A stretch of 61,470 nucleotides of DNA from Clostridia bacterium (GCA_017436675.1 JAFSCS010000019.1:1-61470); one strand, 5' to 3'. Positions 24,825 through 33,420 are shown, counted from the stretch's first letter. The notes: generated from the letters alone by a model not told the origin. Numbers and translations: made by a program.

Positions 24825-26426
24825 ATGTACATTTTAAAAAATGCGCTGAGAAGTATCAGCCGTTCAAAAGGAAGAAATGTTTTAATTGGGACCATAGCAC
24901 TTGTAATAGCTGTGTCTGCTTGCCTTGGCTTGTCGATACGTCAAGCTTCGGACAGCGCGCGTGAGAGTGCGCTCGATAGTATGTCGGTCACGGCGACAAT
25001 ATCCTATGATCGTCAGTCGATGATGAACGGAATGATGGGCGGCGGAAAATTCGACCGCGATCAATTCCAAAATATGATGGGCGGTGCGTCATCGCTCACA
25101 CTTGATGAATATAAAAAATATGCCGAAGCAGAGTCGGTCGACGATTTCTACTACACCCTAACGGCATATCTTAACGGTAATGACGATTTTTCGCCCGTAA
25201 CGACAGACAGCAGCGATTCCTCGAATGACAATTCGGGTAGATTCCCCGGCTTTCCGGGCAATATGATGGGCGGCGGAATGTCGTTCAGCTCGGGAGATTT
25301 CACCATAGTCGGCTATAGCGGAGATAATGCGATGACCGAGTTTATAAACGGGGTTGCAACGATCCTCGACGGTGGACAGATGTTCGAGGAAGGCACGAGT
25401 GAATATAGCTGTGTTATCAGCGAGGAGCTTGCGCTTTATAATGAGATATCGGTCGGTGACGTTTTCACGCTTGTCAATCCGCTTTTGGAAACGGAAATTT
25501 ATGAGTTGACTGTTACGGGTATTTATTCGAGCAGCGAAACAAACGATTTTTCGTCGATGATGTTCGGCGGCGGTCAAGACCCCGCAAATAAAATATATAT
25601 GAGTTCAAATGCGCTCTCGCTCATTATTGATAATTCCGAGGCGAACTCGACGACAATTACCGATGAAGATACAGGCAGAGAACAAGAAAGCGCGCTTTCA
25701 AGCACCCTTTCGGCAACGTATGTTTTTGATGACACAGATGGTTATTATGCTTTTGAGAAAGAGGTAAGAACGCTCGGGCTCGACGACTCATATACGGTTT
25801 CTTCGACAGACTTGACCGCTTTTGAAAACAGCATCGTTCCTCTCAATACACTCGGCACGATGGCGGGTTGGTTTTTGCTCGTGATATTGCTCATCGGCTC
25901 GGTAATACTCGTTGTTCTCAATATTTTCAACGTCAGAGAAAGAAAATATGAGGTTGGTGTTCTGACCGCGATGGGAATGAAAAAATCAAAGGTCGCTTGT
26001 CAGTTTGTGTGCGAGATACTTGTGGTTACGATGGTGGCAATATTGCTCGGCGCGCTTATCGGCGCGGTAAGCTCCGTCCCCGTTACAAATGCACTTCTTG
26101 AAAACCAAATATCAAACCAAAGCTCACGAGGTGATAGATTCGAGGAGAATTTCGGTCGTCCCGATAATATCGGCGGCGGAATGGGCGGCTTTCCTTCGGG
26201 TATGCCGAGCGATCTTCCGGGCAATATAGGCGGCGGAAAAGATTTCTTCGGCGATATGTTCGGCGGCGCGGCAAATTACGTCAGCGAAGTAAACTCCGCG
26301 ATGGATCTGACGGTCGTTTTGGAAATGGTCGGAATAGGTTTGGTTTTGACTCTTATCGCAAGTGCGGCATCGGTATTGTTTATTATGAGATACGATCCGT
26401 TGAAGATACTTGCTAACAGAGATTAG
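24825..26426 (+). CDS. FtsX/MacB-type ABC transporter permease with Gly/Met-rich extracellular loops
   Basis: A 533-residue permease with one N-terminal membrane helix (about residues 20-40), a large extracellular domain to about residue 340, then three more helices (about 345-370, 390-420, 490-520): the four-helix MacB/FtsX layout. The extracellular parts are unusual. A Met/Gly-rich stretch near residues 65-87 (MMNGMMGGGK...NMMGG), a second near 140-155 (FPGFPGNMMGGG) and a Gly/Pro-rich stretch of about 60 residues between helices 3 and 4 are low-complexity. The ATPase gene follows after 15 bases. Likely roles are export of, or resistance to, an envelope-active compound; no substrate can be inferred. 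Confidence 0.85.
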   Translation: MYILKNALRSISRSKGRNVLIGTIALVIAVSACLGLSIRQASDSARESALDSMSVTATISYDRQSMMNGMMGGGKFDRDQFQNMMGGASSLTLDEYKKYAEAESVDDFYYTLTAYLNGNDDFSPVTTDSSDSSNDNSGRFPGFPGNMMGGGMSFSSGDFTIVGYSGDNAMTEFINGVATILDGGQMFEEGTSEYSCVISEELALYNEISVGDVFTLVNPLLETEIYELTVTGIYSSSETNDFSSMMFGGGQDPANKIYMSSNALSLIIDNSEANSTTITDEDTGREQESALSSTLSATYVFDDTDGYYAFEKEVRTLGLDDSYTVSSTDLTAFENSIVPLNTLGTMAGWFLLVILLIGSVILVVLNIFNVRERKYEVGVLTAMGMKKSKVACQFVCEILVVTMVAILLGALIGAVSSVPVTNALLENQISNQSSRGDRFEENFGRPDNIGGGMGGFPSGMPSDLPGNIGGGKDFFGDMFGGAANYVSEVNSAMDLTVVLEMVGIGLVLTLIASAASVLFIMRYDPLKILANRD

Positions 26427-26441
26427 AGGGAGGAAAACGAG

Positions 26442-27101
26442 ATGTCAATTTTAGCTTTAAACAATATATGCTTTTCGTATGGAAAGACACCTGTATTAAA
26501 GGATATATCCTATGAATTTGAAATAGGGAAAATGTATTGTATAATTGGACGGTCGGGAGCAGGAAAAACAACTCTTCTGTCGCTTCTATCGGGCTTGGCA
26601 ACACCCGACAGCGGTGAGATCAGCTATAACGGTGATGATATCGCGAAGATAGATAAATATACCTTCCGTTCAAAATATATAGGTGTAGTTTTCCAAAGCT
26701 TTAATCTGTTGACGAAATATACTGCACTCGAAAACGTAGTGCTTTCGATGGACGTTGCGGGGTATAAATGCGAAAGCAAAAAGAAACGCGCATTGGAATT
26801 GCTCGAAAGCGTCGGACTTGACGAGGACGAGGCGAACAGACGTGTTTTGAAGCTGTCGGGGGGACAGCAACAGCGCGTGGCGATCGCTCGTGCGCTTTCC
26901 TATGACCCCGACATTATACTTGCGGATGAGCCGACGGGCAACCTTGACAGAGAAACACAAAGCGAAATAATGGAAATCTTCCGAAATCTTACCGAAAAGG
27001 GGAAATGCGTCATTCTTGTCAGCCATTCTCCCGAGGTGGCGAAGATGTGCGACGAGGTATATGAGCTTTCGAAAACACCGTTGAAAAAACGAATGGTATG
27101 A
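26442..27101 (+). CDS. ABC transporter ATP-binding protein (MacB/LolD type)
   Basis: A 219-residue ATPase partner of the preceding permease. Walker A GRSGAGKTT is near residues 36-44, the Q-loop lies in VFQSFNLL, the signature is LSGGQQQR, Walker B ILADEPTGNLD and the switch histidine VSHS near the C-terminus. The sequence pattern is that of the LolD/MacB/FtsE cluster, which uses ATP to power mechanotransmission rather than classical import. A GAGGGAGG ribosome binding site lies in the 15-base gap after the permease. A strong terminator follows at 27177. Confidence 0.92.
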   Translation: MSILALNNICFSYGKTPVLKDISYEFEIGKMYCIIGRSGAGKTTLLSLLSGLATPDSGEISYNGDDIAKIDKYTFRSKYIGVVFQSFNLLTKYTALENVVLSMDVAGYKCESKKKRALELLESVGLDEDEANRRVLKLSGGQQQRVAIARALSYDPDIILADEPTGNLDRETQSEIMEIFRNLTEKGKCVILVSHSPEVAKMCDEVYELSKTPLKKRMV

Positions 27102-27176
27102 TTTGAGAAGAACGAAAAAAGCAGTTTTTCTTCAAAGCCACCTGAATGTAATAATTTTATAAACACATAAAAACGC

Positions 27177-27220
27177 AATATGCTTCTCTTTTGATTGGAG
27201 AAGCATATTTTTTATTTTTT
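27177..27220 (+). terminator. Intrinsic terminator after the ABC transporter genes
   Basis: AATATGCTTCTC (27177-27188) is perfectly complementary to GAGAAGCATATT (27198-27209), a 12-base stem followed by TTTTATTTTTT. Confidence 0.9.
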
Positions 27221-27223
27221 ATA

Positions 27224-27252
27224 CTGTATCTTTGCGGGAAATATGCTATAAT
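27224..27252 (+). promoter_or_regulatory. Promoter of the two-component pair
   Basis: A TATAAT (27247-27252) with extended -10 TGC lies 17 bases after CTGTAT (27224-27229), a weak -35. The histidine kinase starts at 27277. Confidence 0.6.
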
Positions 27253-27276
27253 AGAAAAAATACTTTGGAGGTGGGT

Positions 27277-28341
27277 ATGAAAAAGACTGTTTTAAAGGAT
27301 ATCAGCTTGACTGTATCGATCCTCGTTTTAACATTTGTGTTTTGCTTGATCTTGCGCGAGGTATTCGAGATCGGTGAGCAGGTCACCGCAATATTCGTTT
27401 TTGCGGTTTTTCTCGTTTCGCTTTTGACAGACGGATATACTTATGGACTGATAGCGTCGGTTCTCGGAACGACCGCCGTCAATTATGCTTTCACTTTCCC
27501 TTATTTTGCAATAAATTTTACCATCCACGAGAATATTATCTCCGCGATAGTTATGATAACGGTCGCAATGCTGACGTGTATGCTGACGGCACAGATCAAG
27601 AAGCACGAGGCGTTGAAGACGGAGACGGAAAAGGAGCATATGAGAGCCAATCTTTTGAGAGCGGTCAGCCACGATCTTCGAACTCCGTTGACGACGATAT
27701 ACGGCTCGGTAACAACGCTCATCGATGACGAGAGTATGCTCACCGAGGAGCAACGCTCAAAAATGCTTGTCGACATCAAAAATGATTCCGATTGGCTGAT
27801 ACGTATGGTAGAGAATCTGCTCTCCGTAACGAAGATAGACAGCGGCGAGGTGAAAATAATTAAAACGCCGACCGCACTCGACGAGCTGATCGATTCGGTG
27901 ATAGTGAAGTTTAAAAAAAGATATCCGACACAGCCGGTGACGCTCGATATTCCCGAGTCGCTCGTTATGATACCGATGGATGCGATATTGATCGAGCAGG
28001 TGCTCGTAAATATACTTGAAAACGCCGTGAGACACGCCGAGGGGATGACGGAGCTGAGGCTGAAGGTCTTTACTCTCGGGAAAACGGCGATCTTTGAGAT
28101 CGCTGACAACGGTTGCGGAATACGAAACGAGATATTGCCGAAGCTGTTCGGCGGCTATTTTGATACCACCCCCACCCCTGCGGACAGCAAAAAAAGGAAT
28201 GCGGGGATCGGGCTTTCCGTTTGTGCTACGATAATAAAGGCGCACGGCGGTGATATAAAGGCGGAAAACGCGAAGGAGGGCGGTGCAGTCTTTCGCTTTA
28301 CGCTTGCCACAGAGGAGGATATAGATGAACAACAAATATAA
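27277..28341 (+). CDS. KdpD-like sensor histidine kinase lacking the N-terminal KdpD domain
   Basis: A 354-residue membrane kinase. About four membrane helices (DUF4118-like, residues about 8-105) resemble the sensor core of KdpD. They are followed by a dimerisation domain with the phosphorylated histidine in AVSHDLRTPLTT and an ATPase domain with an N box (VLVNILENAVRHA), G1 (DNGCGI) and G2 (NAGIGLSV). The large N-terminal KdpD/UspA part of true KdpD is absent, so it is not a classic potassium sensor. The ATG at 27277 follows GGAGGTG. It overlaps the response regulator by 17 bases. Confidence 0.88.
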   Translation: MKKTVLKDISLTVSILVLTFVFCLILREVFEIGEQVTAIFVFAVFLVSLLTDGYTYGLIASVLGTTAVNYAFTFPYFAINFTIHENIISAIVMITVAMLTCMLTAQIKKHEALKTETEKEHMRANLLRAVSHDLRTPLTTIYGSVTTLIDDESMLTEEQRSKMLVDIKNDSDWLIRMVENLLSVTKIDSGEVKIIKTPTALDELIDSVIVKFKKRYPTQPVTLDIPESLVMIPMDAILIEQVLVNILENAVRHAEGMTELRLKVFTLGKTAIFEIADNGCGIRNEILPKLFGGYFDTTPTPADSKKRNAGIGLSVCATIIKAHGGDIKAENAKEGGAVFRFTLATEEDIDEQQI

Positions 28342-29023
28342 AATACTTCTCGTCGAGGACGAGCCGAGCATCAGCTCTCTCGTTTCGACAGTTCTCGGAA
28401 ACGCAGGATACCAGGTCATTCATGCAGAATCGTGTTCATTCGCGAAAACGATGTTTTCATCCTACGTCCCCGATCTCGTCATCCTCGATCTCGGGTTGCC
28501 CGACGAGGACGGAATGGTGCTTTTGGATTTTATTCGACGAGATTCGCTCGTCCCGATCATCGTGCTTTCCGCAAGAACGGACGAAAAGGACAAGGTGATG
28601 GCGCTCGATGCGGGGGCAAACGATTACGTTACGAAGCCGTTCGGCTCGGCAGAGCTCGTTGCACGAGTTCGTACGTCGCTCAGGTTTAACCGTCGCACCA
28701 ACCTCGAAGGCTGTTTGCCCGACGGAAGATTCGCTTTGCGCGATCTTACGATCGATTATGGTGCGCGCCGCGTGTTCCTCGCAGATGAGGAGATCAAATT
28801 TACCCAGACGGAATATAATATCGTTGCGCTTCTTTCGGAGCATCTCGGAAAGATGATGACTTATTCAGCGATAATCAAGACCGTTTGGGGCGACACAGCC
28901 CACGAAACGAGCATCAAAAAGCTCCAAGTCAATATGGCAAACATCCGAAAAAAGCTCGGCTCGAGACCGGGCGAGAATAATTATATCAAAAACGAATTGG
29001 GCGTAGGTTACAGAATGGAGTAA
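28325..29023 (+). CDS. KdpE-like response regulator
   Basis: A 232-residue OmpR/PhoB-type regulator. The receiver domain (1-120) has the acidic pair EDE, the phosphorylated aspartate in VILDLGLPDEDG near residue 53 and the KPFG lysine near residue 103. The C-terminal winged helix (about 135-230) contains FTQTEYNIVALL and the typical ending ELGVGYRM. The gene overlaps the kinase gene. Its target may be the ABC transporter upstream or the Na/Pi cotransporter downstream, whose promoter contains a palindrome. Confidence 0.9.
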   Translation: MNNKYKILLVEDEPSISSLVSTVLGNAGYQVIHAESCSFAKTMFSSYVPDLVILDLGLPDEDGMVLLDFIRRDSLVPIIVLSARTDEKDKVMALDAGANDYVTKPFGSAELVARVRTSLRFNRRTNLEGCLPDGRFALRDLTIDYGARRVFLADEEIKFTQTEYNIVALLSEHLGKMMTYSAIIKTVWGDTAHETSIKKLQVNMANIRKKLGSRPGENNYIKNELGVGYRME

Positions 29024-29057
29024 GTGTCTAATTTTTGCCAAAAAACAAAAAATAATG

Positions 29058-29087
29058 TTGAAATATTGTCGAACAATATGTTATAAT
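29058..29087 (+). promoter_or_regulatory. Promoter of the Na/Pi cotransporter with a palindromic operator-like spacer
   Basis: TTGAAA (29058-29063) and TATAAT (29082-29087, extended -10 TGT) are separated by 18 bases. The spacer is filled by a perfect 7-base inverted repeat ATATTGT-CGA-ACAATAT (29063-29079). TGTCGAA at 29067-29073 inside it is an exact Spo0A box. A regulator bound here would block RNA polymerase. Confidence 0.65.
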
Positions 29088-29152
29088 GTAAGCGGCATAG
29101 GATGGTGATCTTGCAGCTTTCCTTGCCAATATTACTCTTCGAGGAGAAGAAT

Positions 29153-30895
29153 ATGGATATTTTCGATATATTGACGCTTTTGGGCGGTCTTTGTTTGTTC
29201 CTGTTTGGTATGAACCTGATGGGAATGGCGCTTGAGCGCAGAGCAGGCTCGAAGCTTCAGGATCTGCTCAGCAGATTGACCTCTAACCGTTTCGTCGGAT
29301 TTTTAACGGGTATGGCGATAACAGCGGTCATCCAAAGCTCGTCTGCAACGACGGTAATGGTCGTCGGCTTCGTCAACTCCGGTCTTATGACCTTGAAGCA
29401 GGCAACGGGTGTTATTATGGGTGCCAACGTCGGTACGACTATTACGGCGTGGATACTCAGCCTTGGCGGGATCAACGGCGCAAGTACGTTTTTGAAGCTG
29501 TTGAAGCCTTCTTCGTTCACCCCTGTTCTTGCTCTTATCGGAATTATATATTTTATGTTTGCGAAGGGTAACAAAAAGAAGGACACGGGTACGATATTGC
29601 TCGGGTTTGCCGTCTTGATGTACGGTATGGATACGATGAGCGACGCTGTTTCGGGGCTTGCCAACGTTCCCGAATTCCAAAAGATCTTTCTTGCGTTCCA
29701 AAATCCGATCCTCGGCGTTATCGTCGGTGCGGTGCTGACAGCGATCATCCAATCGAGCTCGGCGTCCGTCGGTATCCTTCAAGCGCTTTCAAGCACGGGT
29801 GCGGTCACCTTTGGTGCGGCTGTTCCGATCATTATGGGTCAAAACATCGGTACTTGTGTTACCGCAATGCTTTCGTCCGTCGGAACGAACCGTAATGCGA
29901 AGCGTGCGGCACTCATCCACCTTTTCTTCAACGTTATCGGTACGATCGTATGGCTCACCGTTTTCTCGGTGTTCGATATGATATTCGCTCCCGCGTTTCT
30001 TGACACAGCGGCAACACATCTTGGGATCGCCGTCGTTCATACGATGTTCAAGGTTGCTTGTACGCTCCTCTTGTTCCCGATGGCGTCGCTTCTCGAGAAG
30101 CTTGCATATAAATTTATTCCCGAAACGGATGCTCCCGAAAAGATCGCAGAGCTCGACGAACGTCTCCTCGCCACTCCGGCAGTTGCGCTTGAGCGTTGTA
30201 ATTCGTTTGCTATCGATATGGCGGGGCTCGCCGTTGAATCGCTTAAAAACTCGATAAAATGTCTCGTCAGCTATTCCCCCGAGCTTGCCGCAGAGGTTCG
30301 CGAGGCGGAGGATAAGACGGACCACTATGAAGATATAATCGGAACGTATCTCGTTAAGCTGAGCGCATTGCAGATAAGCAACCGCGAGAGCCGTTATGCC
30401 GCAAAGCTTTTGCACGCTATCGGCGACTATGAACGTATTTCCGACCACGCGGTTAACCTCGTTGAATCCGCAGAGGAAATGAAGGAGAAAAAACTGAAGT
30501 TTTCCGATGCCGCAATAGCCGAATTGAAAAACCTTGCTGAAGCGACCATCGAGATCCTCGACCTTTCGTATGATGCGTTTATCGACAACGATCTCGAAAA
30601 GGCGATGAGCGTTGAACCGCTTGAGCAGATCATCGACAGATTGAAGTTTATGATGAGAATGAGCCACACAGAACGAGTTCAGCAGTCTCAATGCAGCATC
30701 GAGACGGGATTTGTTTGGTCCGATATACTCACCAACCTTGAGCGTACGTCCGACCACTGCTCGAATATTGCGGGATGCGTTATCGACACGCATCGTCACA
30801 ATATGAACCTTCACGAATCGCTTCGTAAGATGAAAGAGGATGACCCCGAGTATAAGGCTCGTTACGAAGAACTCGCTGCCAAATATCTCAACTAA
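29153..30895 (+). CDS. Na/Pi cotransporter family protein with C-terminal PhoU domain
   Basis: A membrane protein of about 580 residues of the NptA/YjbB type, moving phosphate with sodium. The two inverted membrane repeats each carry the family QSSSA motif (QSSSATTVMVVGF near residue 62 and QSSSASVGILQAL near residue 202). The C-terminal 220 residues form a PhoU-like helical domain (YERISDHAVNLVE, ERTSDHCSNIAG). I use the ATG at 29153, six bases after GAGGAG, instead of one at 29102. It stands alone between a promoter with an operator-like palindrome and a terminator, downstream of the KdpDE-like pair. In YjbB, phosphate efflux is the main activity, so direction is uncertain. Confidence 0.9.
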   Translation: MDIFDILTLLGGLCLFLFGMNLMGMALERRAGSKLQDLLSRLTSNRFVGFLTGMAITAVIQSSSATTVMVVGFVNSGLMTLKQATGVIMGANVGTTITAWILSLGGINGASTFLKLLKPSSFTPVLALIGIIYFMFAKGNKKKDTGTILLGFAVLMYGMDTMSDAVSGLANVPEFQKIFLAFQNPILGVIVGAVLTAIIQSSSASVGILQALSSTGAVTFGAAVPIIMGQNIGTCVTAMLSSVGTNRNAKRAALIHLFFNVIGTIVWLTVFSVFDMIFAPAFLDTAATHLGIAVVHTMFKVACTLLLFPMASLLEKLAYKFIPETDAPEKIAELDERLLATPAVALERCNSFAIDMAGLAVESLKNSIKCLVSYSPELAAEVREAEDKTDHYEDIIGTYLVKLSALQISNRESRYAAKLLHAIGDYERISDHAVNLVESAEEMKEKKLKFSDAAIAELKNLAEATIEILDLSYDAFIDNDLEKAMSVEPLEQIIDRLKFMMRMSHTERVQQSQCSIETGFVWSDILTNLERTSDHCSNIAGCVIDTHRHNMNLHESLRKMKEDDPEYKARYEELAAKYLN

Positions 30896-30900
30896 TAAAA

Positions 30901-30930
30901 AGTACCCCCTTTTTTCGAAAAGGGGGTACT
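30901..30930. terminator. Bidirectional terminator after the Na/Pi cotransporter
   Basis: A perfect 13-base stem (30901-30913 with 30918-30930) closes on TTCG, with T and A tracts inside the arms. It starts five bases after the stop codon. Confidence 0.85.
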
Positions 30931-30991
30931 CAAAATAAGAGCACAATATTTGAAAAATATGTAGGACAAGCTTCCACAAAAAACTCAGTGT

Positions 30992-31190
30992 TTCGTGAGG
31001 CTTTTTCGGTATCGAAACGGTTTCATCACTATAGAATTAAAAGTTTTGGTCGAGCTTTTCTGCCGGCGGCAGCGCCGTATTCCGTGAAGCTTTTTCGATA
31101 CTGAAACGTATTCGTCACCATAGAATTAAAAGTTTTGGTCGAGCTTTTCCAAAAGCTCGCGGGGACGTGGGGCGGCGCCCCCGAAAAGCA
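30992..31190. repeat. Two 69-base direct repeats and a dispersed two-hairpin element
   Basis: The gene-free stretch 30896-31313 holds two imperfect direct repeats, 30992-31060 and 31080-31149, which share the 22-base segment TAGAATTAAAAGTTTTGGTC- GA and the following GCTTTTC. The second copy runs into the palindrome CGAGCTTTT-CC-AAAAGCTCG (31140-31159) and a GC-rich hairpin GGGGCG/CGCCCC (about 31170-31183), as in the elements at 1-134 and 61211-61270. The first copy continues instead into GCCGGCGGCAGCG. I see no coding region here. Confidence 0.7.
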
Positions 31191-31271
31191 ACGGCGCTGA
31201 TATGCAAACCACTTGATTGGTGCTTCAGTACAGTCGTGCGCCTGATGGCGCACCCTAAAATCCGATAAATA

Positions 31272-31294
31272 AAAAGACGGCAAAGCCGTCTTTT
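31272..31294 (-). terminator. Terminator of the sugar isomerase gene
   Basis: AAAAGACGGC pairs with GCCGTCTTTT around an AAA loop. On the minus strand it follows the isomerase stop by about 20 bases and has a T-rich 3' arm. Confidence 0.8.
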
Positions 31295-31313
31295 AGTTTG
31301 AACTTTATAAAAT

Positions 31314-32135
31314 TTATGCCATCAAGGAAGAAACGTGCTCGATGCTCATTTTTGCACATTCGAGCGGAGTTTTGCCCATGCTCGGGTTATCCTGCTCTAC
31401 TACTACCCATTCAGCGCCCGAAAATTCAGCCGCCTCGAGAATCGCGCCGAAGTCTTGGACACCGCTTCCGCAGGGACGGAACTCGAATTTTCCGCCTGTT
31501 TCCTTTTTTTCGCCCTCGTCGATACCGATGAGCGCATACATATTCTCGGTCTTACCGCCGACGAAGTCCTTGAGATGAACGACGGGTGCACGACCCGCAT
31601 ATTTGCGCAGATAATCGTCGGGCTTCTCGCCGCCGACGTTTACCCAACACATATCGAGCTCTGTTTGGAGCGCGGTTGCGGGGACCTCGTTGTAGAGGAT
31701 ATCGAGCGCATATTCGCCGTCGAGCTTAACGAACTCGAAGTCGTGGTTGTGATAAAGGAGCGTCAAGCCGTTTTCTGCCGCCTTTGCGCCGAAGCTTTTC
31801 GCTGTTTCGATGACCTCGTTGAAAAGCGGCTCGCCCGGTCTGTACTCGGGTGTGAGATAGGGGATAACGATATACTTACAGCCTATCTCCTTATAAGTTG
31901 CGATGACGCCGTCGGCGTCCGCTACCATATCAGCGTAGGGAACGTGTGCCGATATCGGATCGAGCCCGTGCTTTTCGCAAAGCGCACGAACCTCATCCGC
32001 CGCAAGACCGCAAAGTCCGGCGAACTCGACTCCGTCGTAGCCCATCTCCTTCACTGCCTTAAGCGTGCCGTCAAAATCTGCCGCCAGCTCGTCGCGAACG
32101 GAATAGAGCTGGAGCGCGATCGGAAATTTTTTCAT
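31314..32135 (-). CDS. Sugar phosphate isomerase/epimerase (xylose isomerase-like TIM barrel)
   Basis: A 273-residue protein of the AP endonuclease 2/xylose isomerase-like TIM-barrel family, recognised by the start IALQLYSVRDE, GYDGVEFAG, ISAHVP, the metal-binding LLYHNHDFEF, LDMCWV and HLKD motifs and the C-terminal VVEQD. Conserved Glu, Asp and His residues for a divalent metal are present. Substrate is unknown; relatives act on inositol or keto-sugar derivatives and often accompany Gfo/Idh oxidoreductases, one of which occurs at 52756. The ATG at 32135 follows AAGGTG by six bases and is preferred to a GTG at 32144. Confidence 0.87.
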   Translation of the reverse strand: MKKFPIALQLYSVRDELAADFDGTLKAVKEMGYDGVEFAGLCGLAADEVRALCEKHGLDPISAHVPYADMVADADGVIATYKEIGCKYIVIPYLTPEYRPGEPLFNEVIETAKSFGAKAAENGLTLLYHNHDFEFVKLDGEYALDILYNEVPATALQTELDMCWVNVGGEKPDDYLRKYAGRAPVVHLKDFVGGKTENMYALIGIDEGEKKETGGKFEFRPCGSGVQDFGAILEAAEFSGAEWVVVEQDNPSMGKTPLECAKMSIEHVSSLMA

Positions 32136-32156
32136 ATTCTTCACCTTGCCTGTTTT

Positions 32157-32831
32157 TTATTCAAATTCATTATAGTTTTTGTAAAATTCTTCCCAAAACT
32201 CTTCTTGAAGCTTTGAAAAGTCACCGTCGTAGTTGATTATATAATCAAAGACGAGGAACGCAAACGGGGTAACTATACCGATAATACCGCAAATAAGACC
32301 TGCGATCGTCATTCCGTTGAACGCCTTCTTTTTCGATCTGTCAACGAACGCAAAAACTACCGCGCAGATGCTTGCGGGAATCGTGAGCGGCCAACAGCAG
32401 CAAAGACCGCAAAGCCCGAAGATCGCGAATACCGCACCTACGATACCGCACACCATCGATGCTATCGCAAGACCGTTGTTCTTCTTTTCCTTCGTGACTG
32501 TGGTTGCCGTCGGCTCGGGTGTATAGCCGACAAATTCGGTCTTCGGCATCACCGTCGCGTCGATCACTTCCGCAGCAGCCATTTGGGGTGTTTCCTCTGT
32601 TGCAGGTATATCCTCTGCCTCGGGTGTTTCCTCTGTTGCAGGTATATCCTCTGCCTCGGGTGCTTCCTCTGTTGCAGGTATATCCTCCGCCTCGGGTGAT
32701 TCCTCTGTTGCAGGTATATCCTCTGCCTCGGGTGCTTCCGCGGCAACGGGTGCTTCCTCGACTGTGGGTATTTCATCGACGGTCGGCTCGGACGTGATCA
32801 AGCCGTCGTTTTGAACGTTTTTGTCATCCAT
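32157..32831 (-). CDS. DUF4190 membrane protein with acidic tandem-repeat N-terminus
   Basis: A 224-residue protein. Residues from about 34 to 82 are four near-identical 12-residue repeats of the type PEAEDIPATEET, strongly acidic and proline-rich, probably disordered. The C-terminal half is a DUF4190-type pair of membrane helices (NGLAIASMVCGIVG, GMTIAGLICGIIG) separated by a cysteine-rich turn. The family is of unknown function. The ATG at 32831 follows an AGGAGG ribosome binding site. It lies 21 bases upstream of the isomerase and may be cotranscribed with it. Confidence 0.8.
   Translation of the reverse strand: MDDKNVQNDGLITSEPTVDEIPTVEEAPVAAEAPEAEDIPATEESPEAEDIPATEEAPEAEDIPATEETPEAEDIPATEETPQMAAAEVIDATVMPKTEFVGYTPEPTATTVTKEKKNNGLAIASMVCGIVGAVFAIFGLCGLCCCWPLTIPASICAVVFAFVDRSKKKAFNGMTIAGLICGIIGIVTPFAFLVFDYIINYDGDFSKLQEEFWEEFYKNYNEFE
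32587..32730 (-). repeat. Four tandem 36-base repeats inside the DUF4190 gene
   Basis: Units start at 32587, 32623, 32659 and 32695, almost identical at the nucleotide level, with a degenerate fifth unit after 32730. Each encodes the 12-residue acidic repeat. Such identity suggests recent slippage or recombination. Confidence 0.9.
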
Positions 32832-32918
32832 ACGTATGTCCTCCTGTTTTTGATGGTAACATTTTAACATATTACGTTAATGAATGCAAGGGCTTTGCGG
32901 TTTTTTGAAAAAATATTG

Positions 32919-32947
32919 TTGAATTATGAATTTTGATGTGGTATACT
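32919..32947 (+). promoter_or_regulatory. Promoter of the DUF2752 gene
   Basis: TTGAAT (32919-32924) and TATACT (32942-32947) are 17 bases apart, with an extended -10 TGG. The gene starts at 32978, divergent from the DUF4190 gene. Confidence 0.7.
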
Positions 32948-32977
32948 TATATCATCAAAAACGAGCGGGTGAAGTGT

Positions 32978-33400
32978 ATGCGGATATCACGGAAAAATCA
33001 GTGGATAATATTTTGCTGTGTTAACGGTGCCGTGCTGATCGGAGTGGCGTTGTTTCCGTTTTATCTCGCACTTGCGCGGCTGTTTCCGATCGGCGACTGT
33101 GCGCTCGTCGACCTTGCGGGGATCTATTGTCCTGCGTGCGGAGGCACTCGTGCTCTCGTTTCTCTCTTGAGGCTCGAGCTTTTCGAGTCGATACGCTATA
33201 ACCCGATAGTTCTCGTTTTTGCGATCGGGTTCGTTCTTTATGAGGCGTTTATGATAAAGCATCTGATAAAGCGTGACGAACGAGGTCTGTTCTTCGGGAC
33301 GAAGCCGCTTTATGTGTTTTTGGTGCTTTGGGGCATCTATTTCGTCGTTCGAAACGTGTTGCTGCTTTTCGGAGTCGACCTGATCGGCGATATTTTATGA
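32978..33400 (+). CDS. DUF2752 membrane protein
   Basis: A protein of about 140 residues with three predicted membrane helices. The motif GIYCPACGGTRALVSLL, with a CxxC followed by GGTRA, defines the DUF2752 family. Its function is not known. The likely start is the ATG at 32978 after a weak GAAGTG. The neighbouring DUF4190 gene is divergent; DUF2752 and DUF4190 proteins occur near each other in many Clostridia, in my recollection, so a functional link is possible. A small lipoprotein gene follows after 20 bases. Confidence 0.8.
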   Translation: MRISRKNQWIIFCCVNGAVLIGVALFPFYLALARLFPIGDCALVDLAGIYCPACGGTRALVSLLRLELFESIRYNPIVLVFAIGFVLYEAFMIKHLIKRDERGLFFGTKPLYVFLVLWGIYFVVRNVLLLFGVDLIGDIL

Positions 33401-33420
33401 TAAGGATTGGAGAACTTTTA

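Noticed and set aside
32587..32730. CRISPR-like array of regularly spaced repeats
   Set aside because: The 36-base units are directly contiguous with no spacers and lie in frame inside a protein gene as 12-residue repeats.
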